Part shown: piece after piece, positions 15,728-17,903 of the stretch | Layout: each line of letters opens with the position of its first letter | Position numbering within the stretch: the first letter of the stretch is position 1 | Source: Nitrospirota bacterium | GTDB lineage: Bacteria; Nitrospirota; Nitrospiria; Nitrospirales; UBA8639 | Length of the DNA stretch: 17,903 nucleotides | NCBI GenBank assembly: GCA_029881175.1 | Contig: JAOUNC010000012.1 | Location: 1 to 17,903 of the forward strand | Direction: 5' to 3' | The notes under the pieces: model-generated | Databases searched by the model: none | Told to the model about the DNA's origin: nothing | The model's input: only the letters and a program-made list of their open reading frames with translations | Program-made: the position numbers and the translations under genes

Positions 15728-16495
15728 ATGACGTCTGCTTTTCTTCCTCCTTCATTAGATCTTCCTGAAGATGTTCAGGCATTTCTTGTCCGTTATGTCA
15801 CTCAGATCCAGGATGATGTTGGCCAGGATTTGGGTGGGCTTCTTCTGTTTGGGAGTGCGGTCCGGGGTGACTTTATCGTGGGCCGCTCGAATCTCAATAT
15901 CCTTGTCATCGTTCGATCTCTCTCGGTGGACCTCCTCCAACGTGCGGGACGGCTTCATCAGCAATGGGAGAAACATCAAATTGTCGCTCCATTACTGATG
16001 ACGGAAGGGGACCTCGTGCAATCAGGGCGGCTCTTTCCTTTGGAGTCCCTACAAATGTCCCAGCATCATCTGGTTTTGGCAGGACAAGACCCGTTCATGA
16101 CGTTACCCATCGATCCAATGTGCTTAGCCTGGGAATGCGAACATGAACTAATGGCCAATGTGCTGCGAGTGCGGCAACGCTTCATAGAAGGCGGGGGTCG
16201 GATAGAAGCCATTCAGGCTTTACTCATGTTGTCGATTACGGCGGTGCTGCCTTGCATTCGAGGCCTCTTCCATCTGTTGCAAGAACCGGCAAAGGGGAAG
16301 GACATTGAAATTTTGGAACACCTGCCTGCCACATTCCAATTTGACTCGACCACCTTCCTGGAAGTCCTTCATATAAAACGAGGGTTAAGCAGTCCGGGTT
16401 CACTGGAATGGACGAAAGTCTATGACCGGTATCTTCAAAATTTAGGGCTGTTCTTGGACCGGGTTCACGCGATGCGTCAAGAGGGTCGATTATGA
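15728..16495 (+). CDS. Nucleotidyltransferase-fold protein with substituted active-site Asp residues
   Basis: A 255-residue protein. The N-terminal half has the pattern of the polymerase-beta/MNT superfamily: LLLFGSAVRGDF (38-49) with Gly42-Ser43, followed by GRSNLNILVIV (52-62). Active members have Asp-x-Asp at the position of Asn55-Leu56-Asn57, where the two Asp bind the metal ions. Both are Asn here, so the standard chemistry is probably lost. The C-terminal part (about 130-250) is predicted helical and could be a partner-binding or HEPN-like segment, but I cannot confirm that. The ATG follows a weak AGGA site, 12 bp after the monooxygenase stop. The stop overlaps the start of the TPM gene by 4 bp (ATGA), so these genes are likely one operon. 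Confidence 0.75.
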   Translation: MTSAFLPPSLDLPEDVQAFLVRYVTQIQDDVGQDLGGLLLFGSAVRGDFIVGRSNLNILVIVRSLSVDLLQRAGRLHQQWEKHQIVAPLLMTEGDLVQSGRLFPLESLQMSQHHLVLAGQDPFMTLPIDPMCLAWECEHELMANVLRVRQRFIEGGGRIEAIQALLMLSITAVLPCIRGLFHLLQEPAKGKDIEILEHLPATFQFDSTTFLEVLHIKRGLSSPGSLEWTKVYDRYLQNLGLFLDRVHAMRQEGRL

Positions 16496-17223
16496 GGATG
16501 CCTCGCCTCACCTTGGCATGGGTGACGTTGGGACTGTTCTTGTCTCTCTGTCCGGTTTCCTGGGGGATGTCGCCAGAAGAACAACCTTTGCCCACGCCTT
16601 TGGGCTATGTCAGCGATTATGCCAAAGTCCTTGAGGAGGAATGGTATGCGCAAATTAGGGCTGTCTGCAAAGATTTGGAAACGAATACAGGGGTAGAAAT
16701 GTTGGTGGTAACCTTGAAGACGATACAGCCGCTCTCTCATGCCCAAGCGTATGCCACCAAGCTGTATGAAGCCTGGCGGATTGGGACTGCCCAACAGGAG
16801 CGAGGTATTTTATTTCTCGTGTCGGTGCAGGAACGTCAAGCCGTGGTCGTTGTGGGGAAGAGTCTTTTAGCCATCGTGACTCCTCAAGTGTTGGATGAAC
16901 TTTCATTGAAATTTTTGCAACCCATGTTCCACTCTGGAAACTATGGGGAAAATGTGTATCGCTCGGCCCTGTCTTTGGCGTCGATTGCCGGGAAAGCTCC
17001 AGGTCCCCAGGAGAAAAGAAAGCCCAAGCGCTCTGCCGGTTTTTGGATGAATCTGGGAGTCGTGGGTTTGATGGTCTATGCGCTTTGGCGATTTACCCGG
17101 CCAGAACGGCGGCACCCATTTCCCCGTTGGAAACGAGGAGAATATTGGGGGACAGGGCAGGGGGGCTTTGGTGGAAATTTCGGGGGCTTTGGTGGAGGAA
17201 CCGGAGGACAAGGATTACGGTAA
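16492..17223 (+). CDS. TPM-domain membrane protein (YgcG/DUF477 type)
   Basis: A 243-residue protein with a signal sequence (about 5-25), a TPM domain (about 38-165) and one membrane segment (about 184-201). A Gly-rich tail follows (GGFGGNFGGFGGGTGG, 224-239). Domain hallmarks are YVSDYAKVL (39-47), TNTGVEMLVVTL (64-75), WRIGTAQQERGILFLVS (95-111) and the YGENVYRSAL end (151-160). TPM proteins are linked to membrane-protein or photosystem maintenance and to phosphatase activity in plants; the bacterial role is unclear. The start ATG overlaps the previous stop (ATGA) and is preceded by GAGG within the upstream gene, a sign of translational coupling. The order signal-TPM-membrane helix-Gly tail is usual for the family. 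Confidence 0.9.
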   Translation: MRMPRLTLAWVTLGLFLSLCPVSWGMSPEEQPLPTPLGYVSDYAKVLEEEWYAQIRAVCKDLETNTGVEMLVVTLKTIQPLSHAQAYATKLYEAWRIGTAQQERGILFLVSVQERQAVVVVGKSLLAIVTPQVLDELSLKFLQPMFHSGNYGENVYRSALSLASIAGKAPGPQEKRKPKRSAGFWMNLGVVGLMVYALWRFTRPERRHPFPRWKRGEYWGTGQGGFGGNFGGFGGGTGGQGLR

Positions 17224-17308
17224 AGTTTGTGTGGGAAGTGCCTATGGGTTCGCAACCGAAAAGGCAAGAATATGTGGCAACCATTCTTTTCACATCATCT
17301 CCAAGCAT

Positions 17309-17354
17309 GCAGGGAGAAGATAGGAATCGATTGGTCTCTATCTTCTCCCCCTGC
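17309..17354. terminator. Strong hairpin between convergent genes, possible bidirectional terminator
   Basis: GCAGGGAGAAGATAG (17309-17323) pairs with CTATCTTCTCCCCCTGC (17338-17354), apart from a 2-nt bulge, around a 14-nt loop. It lies between the end of the plus-strand TPM gene (17223) and the end of the minus-strand gene (17447). There is no T-run on either side, so it is not a textbook intrinsic terminator, but it is well placed to stop or protect both transcripts. Confidence 0.5.
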
Positions 17355-17446
17355 CATAACTCTCCGCACCCTTCGCATAGTGCTTGATCAATGCAGTATG
17401 CCGGTGGCCTGACCATTCATGTGCTCAGGCTTGTCTTCGAACTGTA

Positions 17447-17903
17447 CTAGGTGAGCAAGGAATGGTTTTCGAACGTTAACGTGCGGGTCATCATTTCGCC
17501 ATTTTCGTAGGAAATAATCCGACGTGTTGCGGGAAGGTCAGAGTTCCCCACTCGGATGTGGGTGTCCGAAAAACTGTCGACATTTTTTAACGACCGATCC
17601 TTAGGATTAAAATAATAGACCGTGTATCGGGTCGTCAGATACTGTTGGTCTTGAGTGATCGCGCTGTCTTCCACATTAATGGTAAATGCTGCTTGAGGCA
17701 TATTGCGATTAATTTGGGTGATCCGGTTATCTTTGATGCGATACCATGAGCCCATGCCATCTCCATGAATATTAAGACGCTGCCCTAATGGATGTTGTTC
17801 TTCCCCGCCTAAGGTCAGACTGTGTTGACCATCGGACTCCTGGAAATTTCTGTGCCCTCGATGTCCAGCAATCATGCCAATCTGGTTCTGCGCCCAGGTT
17901 TGT
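17447..17903 (-). CDS. DUF3386-like protein, 5' end outside window
   Basis: The frame is open from the right edge to a TAG ending at 17447, giving about 151 residues. An ATG at 17875 lies inside the frame, but the residues before it (TWAQNQIG) belong to the same conserved block, so the true start is outside. The sequence fits my recollection of DUF3386 proteins: TWAQNQIGMIAGHRGHR, then ESDGQHSLTLGGEEQHPLG, DGMGSWYRIKDNRI, a VYYFNPKDRSLKNV strand pair, and the C-terminal LPATRRIISYENGEM. The function of this family is unknown. It is known mostly from cyanobacteria and scattered other phyla. It converges on the TPM gene across a 223 bp gap. Confidence 0.72.
   Translation of the reverse strand, partial: QTWAQNQIGMIAGHRGHRNFQESDGQHSLTLGGEEQHPLGQRLNIHGDGMGSWYRIKDNRITQINRNMPQAAFTINVEDSAITQDQQYLTTRYTVYYFNPKDRSLKNVDSFSDTHIRVGNSDLPATRRIISYENGEMMTRTLTFENHSLLT

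Overview
This 17.9 kb window is bacterial chromosomal DNA of medium GC content. Genes are dense, on both strands, and often start with GTG or TTG. The mix of genes suggests a Nitrospira-like (Nitrospirota) bacterium or a relative: a contractile-tail sheath gene, AsmA, MtnA, a DUF3386-type protein, a PAS/GAF hybrid kinase with an HD-GYP regulator, and intergenic palindromic repeats. This assignment rests on recognition, not on a database comparison. I saw no rRNA, tRNA, CRISPR array or transposase.

Left edge (1-1230, minus strand). The most notable content is the 5' part of a contractile-tail sheath gene that runs off the window, with 315 residues visible. A 79-residue unknown protein precedes it. 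Together they look like the start of a contractile injection system (eCIS-type) or tail-like particle locus that continues leftwards.

Repeat-rich gap (1231-1988). This non-coding stretch holds a ~236 bp palindromic, MITE-like element and a second cluster of inverted and direct repeats. It separates the sheath locus from housekeeping genes.

Minus-strand cluster (1989-4460). In transcription order this is a divergent HD-domain protein, a YjbQ/UPF0047 protein and a secreted HtrA/Deg-type serine protease.

Plus-strand block (4793-9376). A 1121-residue AsmA-family envelope protein is followed by the methionine-salvage isomerase MtnA.

Minus-strand signalling block (9397-13711). A REC/HD-GYP response regulator is followed by a soluble PAS-GAF-PAS hybrid histidine kinase, a probable two-component operon with c-di-GMP output. 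Upstream of it is a separate lipoprotein gene.

Plus-strand block (13957-17223). This holds a small unknown protein, an FAD-dependent monooxygenase, a nucleotidyltransferase-fold protein whose metal-binding Asp pair is replaced by Asn, and a TPM-domain membrane protein whose start overlaps the stop of the preceding gene by 4 bp.

Right edge. A strong hairpin lies between convergent genes, followed by a 5'-truncated DUF3386-like gene on the minus strand.
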